The notes beneath the pieces were generated by a model, which ran no database searches, was not told where the DNA came from, and saw only the letters and a list, made by a program, of their open reading frames with translations. Source: Pseudomonas sp. M47T1 (GTDB lineage Bacteria; Pseudomonadota; Gammaproteobacteria; Pseudomonadales; Pseudomonadaceae). Taken from it: 64,000 bases of DNA. The stretch covers positions 1-64,000 of the forward strand of contig NZ_AJWX01000022.1 in the NCBI RefSeq assembly GCF_000263855.1. The letters run 5' to 3'. Every line of letters starts with the position of its first letter. Within the stretch, counting starts at the first letter, position 1. This document shows, piece by piece, positions 51,858-61,768 of this stretch. The position numbers were made by a program, and so were the translations under genes.

Positions 51858-51872
51858 GGAATTTATTTTCTA
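51858..51872 (+). promoter_or_regulatory. Candidate IolR operator upstream of importer
   Basis: GGAATTTATTTTCTA, identical to the minus strand of 42316-42330. Situated in an AT-rich patch of about 55 bases directly after the dehydrogenase stop, 90 bases before the binding-protein start, so the importer probably has its own repressed promoter. Confidence 0.6.
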
Positions 51873-51962
51873 CTAGAGTCAAATTCAGGTTCCGACTTTC
51901 ACATCCGCTGCGTTGCGCGGCGGATGAAAAAAACCAAGCACAACAATAAAAAGGTGCCGTCG

Positions 51963-52931
51963 ATGAAAACCTTCACCCCGCAAGCCACCCGGCTGCGCAG
52001 CAAACGTTTGTCTCCTGTCCGCCATATCTGCCTGGCGCTGGCCCTTTGCGTGGCCAGCGGCGCGGCCCTTGCCGACCTGAAGGTGGGCGTGGCCATGTCG
52101 CAATTCGATGACACCTGGTTGACCTACCTGCGTGAAGCCATGGGCGCCAAGGCCAAGGCCATGCCGGACGGCGTTTCGCTGCAGTTCGAAGACGCCCGTG
52201 GCGATGTGGTCAAGCAGCTCAGCCAGGTGGAAAGCTTTATCAGCCAGAAGGTCGACGCCATTATCGTCAACCCGGTGGACACCGCAGCCACCCAGACCAT
52301 CACTAAAGAGGCCGTGGCGGCCGGCATTCCCCTGGTTTACGTCAACCGCGCCCCGGACGCCGTGCAGCCCGCCGGGGTCGTGGTAGTGGCGTCCGACGAC
52401 GTCAAGGCCGGTGAAATGCAGGCCCAGTACCTGGCCGACAAGCTGGGCGGCAAGGGCAACGTGGTGATCCTGTTGGGTGACCTGGCCAACAACTCCACCC
52501 AGAACCGCACCAAGGGCGTGAAGGAAATACTGGCCAAGTACCCAGGCATCAAGATCGATCAGGAACAGACCGGGATCTGGCTGCGCCAGAAAGGCATGGA
52601 CCTGGTCAACGACTGGATCACCCAGGGCCGTGAATTCAACGCCGTGTTCTCCAACAACGACGAGATGGCCATTGGCGCCGCCATGGCCCTCAAGCAGGCC
52701 GGCGTGGAGAAAGGCAAGGTGCTGATTGGCGGTGTCGACGGCACCCCCGATGGCCTCAACGCGGTGAAAAAGGGTGACCTGGCGGTGTCTGTGTACCAGG
52801 ACGCCAAGGGCCAGGCCGACGCTTCGGTAGAGGCCGCCGTGAAAATGGCCCACAAGCAGCCCGTGGAGCCTCGCCTCATGGTGCCGTACCAGCTGATCAC
52901 TGCTGAAAACGCCGACTCGTTCAAGCACTGA
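51963..52931 (+). CDS. ibpA: Inositol/sugar ABC transporter, periplasmic binding protein
   Basis: 322 residues from ATG 51963 with AAGGTG about 7 bases upstream. Signal peptide (HICLALALCVASGAALA) cleaved near residue 36. Ribose/inositol-binding type-1 fold: DLKVGVAMSQFDDTWLTYLR, FISQKVDAIIVNPVDTAATQ, PLVYVNRAPD, VASDDVKAGEMQAQYLADKL, FSNNDEMAIGAAMALKQAG, VLIGGVDGTPDGLNAVKKGD. Probably the myo-inositol binder IbpA, given the locus. First gene of a three-gene importer. Confidence 0.88.
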   Translation: MKTFTPQATRLRSKRLSPVRHICLALALCVASGAALADLKVGVAMSQFDDTWLTYLREAMGAKAKAMPDGVSLQFEDARGDVVKQLSQVESFISQKVDAIIVNPVDTAATQTITKEAVAAGIPLVYVNRAPDAVQPAGVVVVASDDVKAGEMQAQYLADKLGGKGNVVILLGDLANNSTQNRTKGVKEILAKYPGIKIDQEQTGIWLRQKGMDLVNDWITQGREFNAVFSNNDEMAIGAAMALKQAGVEKGKVLIGGVDGTPDGLNAVKKGDLAVSVYQDAKGQADASVEAAVKMAHKQPVEPRLMVPYQLITAENADSFKH

Positions 52932-52961
52932 TCGCCCGCCCAGCCTGTGGAGTGCACCCCG

Positions 52962-54518
<1,557 letters not shown>

Positions 54519-54529
54519 GGAAAACCACC

Positions 54530-55555
54530 ATGACCACGTTGACTGAAAACAAACCTGTCGTCGCGCCGCCCACCCGTTCCCGGCGGCGCATGCCCACCGA
54601 GCTGAGCATTCTGCTGGTGCTGATCGGCATCGGCCTGGTGTTCGAGGTGTTCGGCTGGATCGTGCGTGACCAGAGCTTCCTGATGAATTCCCAGCGCCTG
54701 GTACTGATGATTCTGCAGGTGTCGATCATCGGCCTGATCGCCATCGGCGTCACCCAAGTGATCATTACCACCGGCATCGACCTGTCATCGGGCTCGGTGC
54801 TGGCCATGTCGGCCATGGTGGCCGCCAGCCTGGCGCAGGGTTCCGACTACGCCCGGGCGGTGTTCCCGCACCTCACCGACCTGCCCGTGTGGGCGCCGGT
54901 ACTCGCGGGCCTGGGGGTAGGGTTGCTGGCGGGAGCCATCAACGGCAGCATCATCGCCCTCACCGGTATTCCGCCGTTCATTGCCACCCTGGGCATGATG
55001 GTGTCGGCGCGCGGCCTGGCGCGGCTGTACACCGAGGGCCAACCCATCAGCATGCTGTCCGACAGCTACACGGCCATCGGCCGCGGGGCGATGCCGGTGA
55101 TCATCTTCCTGGTGGTGGCGGTGATCTTCCACATTGCCCTGCGCTATACCCGCTACGGCAAATACACCTACGCCATTGGCGGCAACATGCAGGCGGCGCG
55201 CACCAGCGGCATCAACGTCAAGCGCCACCTGGTGATCGTCTACAGCATCGCCGGGCTGCTGGCGGGGCTGGCCGGCGTGGTGGCATCGGCGCGAGCGGCC
55301 ACTGGCCAGGCCGGCATGGGCATGTCCTACGAGCTGGACGCCATTGCCGCAGCGGTGATCGGCGGCACCAGCCTGGTGGGTGGGGTAGGGCGCATCAGCG
55401 GCACGGTCATCGGCGCCCTGATCCTTGGCGTCATGGCCTCCGGCTTCACCTTTGTCGGGGTGGATGCCTACGTGCAGGACATCATCAAGGGCCTGATCAT
55501 CGTGGTGGCGGTGGTCATCGACCAGTACCGTAATAAACGCATACTCAAACGCTGA
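54530..55555 (+). CDS. iatP: Inositol/sugar ABC transporter, permease
   Basis: 341 residues, AAGGAAAACC before ATG. BPD_transp_2 family with 8-10 helices: LSILLVLIGIGLVFEVFGWI, IGVTQVIITTGIDLSSGSVL (conserved permease loop), GVGLLAGAINGSIIALTGIP, PFIATLGMMVSARGLARLYT, YAIGGNMQAARTSGINVKRH (EAA-like loop), and IAAAVIGGTSLVGGVGRISG. Last gene of the inositol locus. Confidence 0.92.
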   Translation: MTTLTENKPVVAPPTRSRRRMPTELSILLVLIGIGLVFEVFGWIVRDQSFLMNSQRLVLMILQVSIIGLIAIGVTQVIITTGIDLSSGSVLAMSAMVAASLAQGSDYARAVFPHLTDLPVWAPVLAGLGVGLLAGAINGSIIALTGIPPFIATLGMMVSARGLARLYTEGQPISMLSDSYTAIGRGAMPVIIFLVVAVIFHIALRYTRYGKYTYAIGGNMQAARTSGINVKRHLVIVYSIAGLLAGLAGVVASARAATGQAGMGMSYELDAIAAAVIGGTSLVGGVGRISGTVIGALILGVMASGFTFVGVDAYVQDIIKGLIIVVAVVIDQYRNKRILKR

Positions 55556-55905
55556 GGCGCGTGAGGCTTTTTGCCTGCGTGGCACCGATTCGGGTGTTGC
55601 GCGGGCTTTTTTGCATTTTGGCTGCCTGATTTCTTCAGTTTCGCGGCCAATGGCTGCATATTTATCCACCTTGATGCTTTGCGCGGGTGTATTTTTGCAG
55701 CGCCCGGTACACTCGATTGCGTTTATATAGCGGTTATTGGTCAAATCCACCTTCAATTCAGTTGCTGCGCGCGAAAACCGGCCTTAGACTGCCGCCCCTC
55801 ATAAATTGAGTGCCAGTTGGCGCTTGAAGAATTCCGTGAGGTCGGGCGCTGCCCGGTCACACCTTTTGATTCGCCTTAATGCACGTATTTTTTATAGAGA
55901 AATCA
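55556..55905. other. Intergenic region after the inositol locus
   Basis: 350 bases. Early part (55556-55615) contains short hairpin pieces with T runs (aggctttttgcct, gcgcgggcttttttgc) that may end iatP transcription. The remainder is moderately AT-rich and probably carries the promoter of the DksA-like gene; an inverted cgggcgctgcccg lies near 55843-55855. No gene supported. Confidence 0.4.
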
Positions 55906-56310
55906 ATGACAAAGGAAAAGTTGCTGGCCATGCCGGCCGATGACTACATGAATGCCGAGCAACTGGCGTTCTTCACCGCGCTGTTGCAGTCGCTCAAGGT
56001 CGAGACCCACGAGCGTATCGAGCAGAGCCGCATTGCCATCGAAAGCCTGGACACCCCGGCTGACCCGGCCGATGCCGCCTCGGTGGAAGAAGAGCGTCAC
56101 TGGCTGGTCAACGTCATTGACCGCGACCAGCGTTCGCTGCCGCAACTGGAACAGGCCCTGGGCCGCATTGCCGACGAAAGCTTCGGCTGGTGCGACGACA
56201 GCGGCGAGCCAATCGGCCTCAAGCGCTTGCTGATCAGCCCGACCACCAAGTACTGCATCGAAGCGCAGGAACGTCACGAGCAGATCGACAAGCACCAGCG
56301 TCAGGCGTGA
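55906..56310 (+). CDS. DksA/TraR-family protein with incomplete zinc cysteines
   Basis: 134 residues from ATG 55906 (MTKEKLLAMPADDYMNAEQL). N-terminal coiled-coil (THERIEQSRIAIESLDTPAD with the acidic DxxDxA tip seen as DPADAAS), then a zinc-finger-like region in which only two of four Cys remain: C96-x2-S99 and C117-x2-A120 (FGWCDDSGEP, KYCIEAQERH). That resembles P. aeruginosa DksA2, which keeps Cys/Thr/Cys/Ala and works without zinc. It probably binds RNA polymerase together with ppGpp under zinc-poor or stress conditions. No Zur box seen nearby. Confidence 0.8.
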   Translation: MTKEKLLAMPADDYMNAEQLAFFTALLQSLKVETHERIEQSRIAIESLDTPADPADAASVEEERHWLVNVIDRDQRSLPQLEQALGRIADESFGWCDDSGEPIGLKRLLISPTTKYCIEAQERHEQIDKHQRQA

Positions 56311-56316
56311 TGCCCC

Positions 56317-56394
56317 TGTAGCCGCTGCCGAAGGCTGCGCTGGTCCTTGACCACGCTGGAGGTCTCCAGTGAGCGCAGGCCTTGCGGCTACAAC
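56317..56394. repeat. REP pair
   Basis: tgtagccgctgccgaaggct facing gcgcaggccttgcggctaca, spacing about 35 bases, between the DksA-like gene and the next receptor gene. Confidence 0.8.
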
Positions 56395-56501
56395 TGCGGC
56401 ATAACGCGCCCGTTTGTTGCTACCAAGGAATCATAGCCAATTGCCATGTGTTGACGTTTAATAGGCGTCAAAACAACGACAATCGCTGTGGAGTACTTGC
56501 A

Positions 56502-58103
56502 ATGACGAGAGACGGATCTCTGCTCGACGCCGCGCCGCCAACGGCGCCAGCCCGTTCGATTTCATGGTCGCCGGTGCTGCAAAGCCTGGCATTGCTGTGC
56601 CTGCTGGCCGCCGTGGCCTTCGCGCAACTGTCGTTCTACGTGGCTGCGCCCCTGGCGTTGCTGTGCCTGTGGCTGCCACGCCTGGGCGCGCGTGCGTCTG
56701 CACCTGCCGCGCTGGATCGCCCCGATCCGGTTGCTGCGCTCACGCGCGATCTGTCCTACACCACCAGTCATAACGCCCTCTCTGCCGCCGGGGTGGCTTT
56801 TTCCGTTCGCCAATTGGCCGGCCGCGTGCAATCGCAGCTGGGGGCGGCTGCGCAAATCGTCAGCAGCGCCGAGGTGATGATCGGCACCGAGCAGGCCACC
56901 TCCCAGCTCAGCCAGCAGGCTCTGGCCGCCGCCAGCGAAGCGCACCGTCACGGGGTGGCAGGCCGGGAAGTATTGGCCGAATCCATCAGCCGCATGCACC
57001 AACTGGCCGACCGCGCCAGTGCCAGCCGCGAGTCGATCGAGGCGTTGAGCCAGCGCAGCGAAGACATCCAGCGGGTGACCCTGGTGATTCAATCCATCGC
57101 CAGCCAGACCAATCTGCTGGCCCTCAACGCCGCCATCGAAGCCGCCCGCGCCGGTGAGCAGGGCCGCGGCTTTGCCGTGGTGGCCGACGAAGTGCGGGGC
57201 CTGGCAGGCCGTACTGCCACCGCCACCGAGGAAGTGGGACAGATGGTCGCCGACATCCAACTGCGCACCGCCCAAGTGGTGGAGCAGATCCGCCAGTTGG
57301 CCAGTGACCTGGGTGCGGGCGTGGTGCAGGTGGAACACACGGGCGAACAACTCGACACCATCGCTGCCCTGGCGGCCGGGGTGGAAACCCAGGTGGGCGA
57401 AATTGCCCGCGGCGCCGAAACCAACCGCGAACAACTGGCCAGCCTGTTTCAGGCCGTGGAGCAGATGCGCGGCGACCTGGCCGTCAGCGACGGCCAGACC
57501 CAGAACCTGGCCAAGGCGGCGGTGCAAATGGAGGCCCAGGCCGAGAGCATCAGTGAACGCCTGGCCGAGGTCGGCCTGGACGATTACCACCAACGCATCT
57601 ATGACCTTGCGCGGGAGGGCGCCCAGCAGATCGCAGCGCAATTCGAGCAGGGCGTGGAGCAGGGGCGTATCGGCCTGGATGACCTGTTCGACCGCCAGTA
57701 CCAGGCGGTTGCTGGCAGTCAGCCGGCGAAATTCCACACCCGCTTCGATCGCTACACCGATCAGGTGCTGCCGGCCATCCAGGAGCCATTGCTCAGCCGT
57801 CACGAAGGCCTGGTGTTTGCCATTGCCTGTACGCCCCAGGGCTATGTACCCACCCATAACCAGGCGTTCAGCCAGCCGCTGACCGGCGATGTAGCCCATG
57901 ACGCCGTGCACAACCGCACCAAGCGCAAGTTCGATGATCGCACCGGGTCACGCTGTGGCAGCCATCAGCAGGCCATGCTGCTGCAAACCTACACCCGCGA
58001 CACGGGCGAACTCATGCATGACCTGTCCGTTCCGATCACGGTGAAAGGGCGTCACTGGGGCGGCTTGCGGTTGGGCTACAAACCGCAAAGGGCTCGAGAA
58101 TAA
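56502..58103 (+). CDS. Methyl-accepting chemotaxis protein with C-terminal sensor-like region
   Basis: 533 residues from ATG 56502. A pair of hydrophobic helices at about 20-55 (SLALLCLLAAVAFAQLSFYV, APLALLCLWLPRLG) anchors the protein with almost no periplasmic part. The signalling domain is in the middle (tip IQSIASQTNLLALNAAIEAA, RGFAVVADEVRGLAGRTATA). After it, residues about 380-533 form a further domain: FHTRFDRYTDQVLPAIQEPL, GYVPTHNQAFSQPLTGD, HNRTKRKFDDRTGSRCG, SVPITVKGRHWGGLRLGY. This resembles a Cache-like input domain placed behind the output domain, so it may sense a cytoplasmic cue. Ligand unknown. Confidence 0.85.
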   Translation: MTRDGSLLDAAPPTAPARSISWSPVLQSLALLCLLAAVAFAQLSFYVAAPLALLCLWLPRLGARASAPAALDRPDPVAALTRDLSYTTSHNALSAAGVAFSVRQLAGRVQSQLGAAAQIVSSAEVMIGTEQATSQLSQQALAAASEAHRHGVAGREVLAESISRMHQLADRASASRESIEALSQRSEDIQRVTLVIQSIASQTNLLALNAAIEAARAGEQGRGFAVVADEVRGLAGRTATATEEVGQMVADIQLRTAQVVEQIRQLASDLGAGVVQVEHTGEQLDTIAALAAGVETQVGEIARGAETNREQLASLFQAVEQMRGDLAVSDGQTQNLAKAAVQMEAQAESISERLAEVGLDDYHQRIYDLAREGAQQIAAQFEQGVEQGRIGLDDLFDRQYQAVAGSQPAKFHTRFDRYTDQVLPAIQEPLLSRHEGLVFAIACTPQGYVPTHNQAFSQPLTGDVAHDAVHNRTKRKFDDRTGSRCGSHQQAMLLQTYTRDTGELMHDLSVPITVKGRHWGGLRLGYKPQRARE

Positions 58104-58219
58104 CGTCCATTTGTTACCGTTGCTGTAACGAAGCTGTACCAGGTTTTGGCTGTTTCCTGAGTAATGAAGGCATTAAGATGGCCACATCAGTTCGTTCTTG
58201 AACGCTCTTGGAGGAAGAC

Positions 58220-58435
58220 ATGCACTGCAAGGTCGATGTGGCCGTGATGATTGGCAGCGGCGTGCCCGCCAATATCCGGACCCTTGGCAAAGGAGTGTGC
58301 TGGGTGGTACTGGTCAATGGCGAGCGGCGCGGCACCGCGTTCGCGAGCCGCGCTGAAGCGCTGGAATGCCGCGACGCCTGGATGGCGCAGCTGGCGGTAG
58401 ATCCGGGGCTGGCGTCAGTTCGTTACGCCTGCTGA
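58220..58435 (+). CDS. Hypothetical protein, 71 residues
   Basis: ATG 58220 with GGAGGAAGAC directly upstream, a strong ribosome site. Sequence MHCKVDVAVMIGSGVPANIR, then a beta-strand-rich middle (GVCWVVLVNGERRGTAFASR) and a short helix (AEALECRDAWMAQLA). Looks like a small beta-alpha fold; no family recognised. Overlaps the convergent DUF2789 gene by 13 bases at the 3' ends. Confidence 0.65.
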   Translation: MHCKVDVAVMIGSGVPANIRTLGKGVCWVVLVNGERRGTAFASRAEALECRDAWMAQLAVDPGLASVRYAC

Positions 58436-58662
58436 TGCAGGCGTACGTTCAATTCGTCGATGGGAATGGCCCAGTCGCCTCCATCGGCGCGTAATTCTTC
58501 TTTCAGAAAGCGTGCCTGGCGTTCATTCCAGAACGGTGCATCAATCAGCTTCACGTCGCCCTGCAACGGGTGGGCGCTGATGAAGCGGTCGATGCTGGCC
58601 GGGTCGCTGTCCATGCCCAGTTGTGCAAACAGGGTACCCAGGTTGGGTTGTTCAGTTTCCAT
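58423..58662 (-). CDS. DUF2789 family protein
   Basis: 79 residues, AAGGAG six bases before ATG. NLGTLFAQLGMDSDPASIDR, FISAHPLQGDVKLIDAPFWN, and ARFLKEELRADGGDWAIPID match the DUF2789 family of small helical proteins, common in gamma-proteobacteria and of unknown function. Confidence 0.88.
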   Translation of the reverse strand: METEQPNLGTLFAQLGMDSDPASIDRFISAHPLQGDVKLIDAPFWNERQARFLKEELRADGGDWAIPIDELNVRLHQQA

Positions 58663-58758
58663 GTCATCTCCTTGGCAGGCGGGGCTGCGGGTGGCTGGCT
58701 GAAAGACGCCTTGCCTAAGGTATGAAAGGTAACCTGCGAAAGAGTTCGATCCGCAGGG

Positions 58759-59148
58759 CTAGGCGTCGGTATCGATACTGCGTGAGTCAGTATTGACGAT
58801 GCCGGCCTCCTGCTGAGGCCGGGCAGGTACCGAGGTGGCCAGGTCCATGGCGATGTGCGCGGCCATCATGCTGGCACGCGCGCGGATCAGCGCCAGGTTG
58901 CGCTCGGCCACGCTGTGGTACTGGGCATTCTGCACGGCCATGAATTCGTGTTGTTCATGGCGCGCCTGGTTCTGAAGCTGGGCGATGTGCTGGTTGTGGG
59001 CGCGGGCGCGCCGTTTGCTGGCGTTCTGCTGGGCCTCACGCTTGGCCGCGGCAGCCTTGCTGGCGGCAGCCTCGGCGTCGGCGCGCAGCTTCGCCGGGTC
59101 TTCGCTGGCGGTGCCGAACAGCGCGGCAACCGGGTTGATGTCCATCAT
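58759..59148 (-). CDS. Hypothetical coiled-coil protein
   Basis: 129 residues, AGGAGG seven bases before ATG. Strongly helical, Ala/Arg/Gln-rich sequence (ADAEAAASKAAAAKREAQQN, HNQHIAQLQNQARHEQHEFM), with a non-helical polar tail. No known family. Followed upstream on the same strand (24 bases) by another small gene at 59173-59454, so the two likely share a transcript. Confidence 0.65.
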   Translation of the reverse strand: MMDINPVAALFGTASEDPAKLRADAEAAASKAAAAKREAQQNASKRRARAHNQHIAQLQNQARHEQHEFMAVQNAQYHSVAERNLALIRARASMMAAHIAMDLATSVPARPQQEAGIVNTDSRSIDTDA

Positions 59149-59172
59149 GGCGTCGACCTCCTGGGGGTTTGC

Positions 59173-59454
59173 CTATTGTATCGGCACCGCTACAAAGTCC
59201 TTGAGGGGCCTTTGCCCCTGTTCCAGTAGCCGCGCCAGCGCGCAGGCTTCCAAGTGCGAGCAGCGAAACCCCAGGGTGCGGCCGCTGTCCATTTCGCGTA
59301 CGTGGAAGAACTCGCGGCCGGCGGGAATTACCTGGCAACGTAGTGCCTGACGGTAGCCCTGCGGGCCCTTGAGCCGGTACAATGCCGTGCCGAAGTCGAT
59401 AGTTGCGTCTGCCTTGTCGATATTTGCTCGACGGCTTTCCAGTGAATCGTGCAT
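59173..59454 (-). CDS. Hypothetical protein, 93 residues
   Basis: ATG 59454 with AAGGA seven bases upstream; an earlier in-frame ATG at 59493 lacks this. Sequence MHDSLESRRANIDKADATID, ALRCQVIPAGREFFHVREMD, and HLEACALARLLEQGQRPLKD suggest a beta-rich small protein with a terminal helix. Family unknown. First gene of a two-gene unit with 58759-59148. Confidence 0.65.
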   Translation of the reverse strand: MHDSLESRRANIDKADATIDFGTALYRLKGPQGYRQALRCQVIPAGREFFHVREMDSGRTLGFRCSHLEACALARLLEQGQRPLKDFVAVPIQ

Positions 59455-59569
59455 ATTCGTTCCTTCCGATGGGGCGTTGGGTGCCACGTGCACAGTGGGT
59501 GCGCTGCTGCCTGCTACGCTTGACCCTCATGGGCAGGCAATATGTATAGCTATCGCATTTTTTACTTCG

Positions 59570-59821
59570 TCAGGCTGTCGGAAAAGGCGCTTTAGGCTGC
59601 GGCGTATTACTGATTTTAATGATTAGGAAACGTCCCACGCCTTGAAGTGTTCTTTCCTTCAAGGTCAGCATCGCCTGCAAGAGCTTCCAGTGGATTTTTC
59701 CTTTAGCTTCTTGTCGCGCCTGACCTGCCATGGACTTGTTCATTTTTTGCGCCGCGCCTTGGTTTTCGGGCTCGGCCGGGGTCGTTTCGGCTGCCTGTGT
59801 TGTGCCGGGCAGTATTTTCAT
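59570..59821 (-). CDS. Doubtful small ORF
   Basis: 83 codons from ATG 59821 (MKILPGTTQAAETTPAEPEN, then a basic helical part WKLLQAMLTLKERTLQG). No clear ribosome site, and it is antisense to the leader of the gene at 59836. It could be a small basic protein, but the evidence is only an open frame in a gap of about 380 bases that otherwise holds nothing I recognise. Confidence 0.3.
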   Translation of the reverse strand: MKILPGTTQAAETTPAEPENQGAAQKMNKSMAGQARQEAKGKIHWKLLQAMLTLKERTLQGVGRFLIIKISNTPQPKAPFPTA

Positions 59822-59835
59822 TCGAGGATTTTTAA

Positions 59836-60303
59836 TTGGCAGTAAGTAATCTGGAAATGCACGCGTTGTTCGTGCTGGGCGATCTTCGCGCCAAACTGGT
59901 CAAATTGTTTCAATCGCGTTTCGTGTATGTCACCGAACAAACGGTAGAAGGCATTTACATGGCCGAGATCGATACCGAAAGTGCCTTGGTGGTGGATGAC
60001 AAGCAGCGCCTTGAGCTGAAAGTGGGCGATCACTTTCGTGCGGCGGTATTGCCCAGCCGGGAAGGCGGCAAGTTTGAGATCAAGTTCCGTGACATCAAGT
60101 TGGCGGTGTATGGCCTGGGCGAATATGCCTTTGTGAGCACGGCAGACGGCGAGGGCATCGTGTTCAAGGAAGGTCAGACCATCGTCATGGTCTTCGCCGC
60201 TGTGGAACAACTGCAGGGCGGCCTGGCCAAGCCCTTGAAGGCGGCGTCTTCGAAAGCGGCCAAGTGGCGCAAGGGCGAGTTGACCTTCAAGCCCAGCGAG
60301 TAA
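59836..60303 (+). CDS. Hypothetical protein starting with TTG
   Basis: 155 residues. The start TTG 59836 has GAGGA about 8 bases upstream; no better ATG is available in the frame (the next is 59857). Content: NLEMHALFVLGDLRAKLVKL, FVYVTEQTVEGIYMAEIDTE, LKVGDHFRAAVLPSREGGKF, and a basic Lys/Ala-rich tail. The beta-rich body is unlike a family I know. No signal peptide. Single gene. Confidence 0.65.
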   Translation: MAVSNLEMHALFVLGDLRAKLVKLFQSRFVYVTEQTVEGIYMAEIDTESALVVDDKQRLELKVGDHFRAAVLPSREGGKFEIKFRDIKLAVYGLGEYAFVSTADGEGIVFKEGQTIVMVFAAVEQLQGGLAKPLKAASSKAAKWRKGELTFKPSE

Positions 60304-60368
60304 CACGGGCGGGGCATCATCGGGCAGTGGTCTACAGTCAGTGAGTGCTGACTGTCGAGGCCTTGCCG

Positions 60369-61367
60369 ATGAAAGTGATACTGCCTGTTGTGCTGTGGTG
60401 CCTGGTGCTGACGGCGTCGCCCGTGCGTGCGGCGCCGGCGCCCATTCATTTTGCCGACCTGAACTGGGAAAGCGGCAGCCTGATCACCGAACTGTTGCGC
60501 ATCGTGGTGGAGAAAGGCTACGACCTGCCCACGGACACCCTGCCAGGCACCACCATCACGCTGGAAACGGCGCTGGCGAAAAACGATATCCAGGTTATCG
60601 CCGAAGAGTGGGCCGGGCGCAGTCCTGTCTGGGTCAAGGCCGAGGCGGCGGGGCAGGTCAAGGGCCTGGGCAACCTGGTGGAGGGCGCCACTGAAGGATG
60701 GTGGGTGCCGGAGTACGTGATCAAGGGCGATGCCGCACGCGGTCTGAAGCCGCTGGCGCCCGACCTGCACAGTGTCAGCGACCTGCCGCGCTACAAGGCC
60801 GTGTTTCGCGACCCCGAAAACCCCGACAAGGGGCGCTTCCTCAACAGCCCCATTGGCTGGACCTCGGAAGTGGTCAACGGGCAGAAGCTCAAGGCCTATG
60901 GCCTGACTGACAGTTACAGCAACTTGCGCTCCGGCAGCGGTGCAGCGCTGGACGCCGAAATTACCTCGTCGATCAAGCGCGGCCAGCCGGTATTGTTCTA
61001 CTACTGGTCGCCCACACCGTTACTCGGTCGCTACAAGCTGGTGCAGTTGCAGGAGCCGGCATTCGACGCCGAGGCGTGGAAGACCCTGACCCAGGCCGAT
61101 AACCCGACGCCCAAGCCTACCCGTTCGCCGCCGTCGATTCTTTGCGTGGGTGTGTCGGCGGCGTTTGCCCATGACTACCCGCAACTGGTGGCATTCTTCC
61201 AGCAGGTGAAGTTGCCCATCGATGACCTGAACAAGGCGTTGGCGACCATGAGTGAGCGGCATTTGCCCCCGCGTCAGGCAGCCACCACCTTCTTCAAAGA
61301 CTACCCGCAACTGTGGCGCAGCTGGGTGCCGGCGGATGTGGCCGACAAGGTGGCCGCAGGCCTGTGA
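60369..61367 (+). CDS. Glycine betaine/quaternary-amine-type ABC binding protein (OpuAC/ProX)
   Basis: 332 residues from ATG 60369. Signal peptide (VVLWCLVLTASPVRA). Class-II osmolyte-binding fold: IHFADLNWESGSLITELLRI, ALAKNDIQVIAEEWAGRSPV, GWWVPEYVIKGDAARGLKPL, PIGWTSEVVNGQKLKAYGLT, and GQPVLFYYWSPTPLLGRYKL with the Trp residues that box quaternary ammonium groups. There are no transporter subunits next to it, so it probably feeds a core complex encoded elsewhere (choline, betaine or carnitine type). Confidence 0.85.
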   Translation: MKVILPVVLWCLVLTASPVRAAPAPIHFADLNWESGSLITELLRIVVEKGYDLPTDTLPGTTITLETALAKNDIQVIAEEWAGRSPVWVKAEAAGQVKGLGNLVEGATEGWWVPEYVIKGDAARGLKPLAPDLHSVSDLPRYKAVFRDPENPDKGRFLNSPIGWTSEVVNGQKLKAYGLTDSYSNLRSGSGAALDAEITSSIKRGQPVLFYYWSPTPLLGRYKLVQLQEPAFDAEAWKTLTQADNPTPKPTRSPPSILCVGVSAAFAHDYPQLVAFFQQVKLPIDDLNKALATMSERHLPPRQAATTFFKDYPQLWRSWVPADVADKVAAGL

Positions 61368-61368
61368 C

Positions 61369-61397
61369 GTAGCCTGGCGGCAGCGGCTACAGATTTT
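61369..61397 (+). terminator. Hairpin with T run after the binding-protein gene
   Basis: GTAGCC...GGCTAC stem at 61369-61390 followed by agattttt. It is also REP-like (agcctggcggcagcggctac). Confidence 0.6.
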
Positions 61398-61423
61398 TCG
61401 GCGGCCCTGAATGAGCATTATCC

Positions 61424-61768
61424 CTACTGCCGGCTACTCACTTCCCCCGGTACCGGCTCACCCGCCATGCGCTTGCGAAACAGCGCCGCGCGGGCCAGCA
61501 GCAAGGTGGTGACCGGTACGGTGATGGCCAGCAGGATGGGGATCAGCCAGGCGTGCAGTACCGGTTCATGGGCCTGGGCCGAGAAGAACAGGATCGACGC
61601 CAGGGACACGCACCAGGCGCCAATGGTCGACGCCAGCGCCGGCGGGTGCATGCGCTGGAAGTAGTCTTTCAGGCGCACCATGCCGATGGCCCCCAGCAAG
61701 GCAAACAGGCTGCCCAGCAACAGCAGCACGCCAATGGCGACTTGAATCCACACCGGCAGCTCGTTCAT
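61424..61768 (-). CDS. mnhG: Na+/H+ antiporter subunit G
   Basis: 114 residues from ATG 61768, which overlaps the stop of mnhF by four bases. Three hydrophobic helices: IQVAIGVLLLLGSLFALLGA, then GMVRLKDYFQRMHPPALAST (diagnostic of MnhG/PhaG), and LHAWLIPILLAITVPVTTLL. Part of a membrane complex exchanging Na+ (or K+) for protons. Last gene of the operon. Confidence 0.93.
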   Translation of the reverse strand: MNELPVWIQVAIGVLLLLGSLFALLGAIGMVRLKDYFQRMHPPALASTIGAWCVSLASILFFSAQAHEPVLHAWLIPILLAITVPVTTLLLARAALFRKRMAGEPVPGEVSSRQ

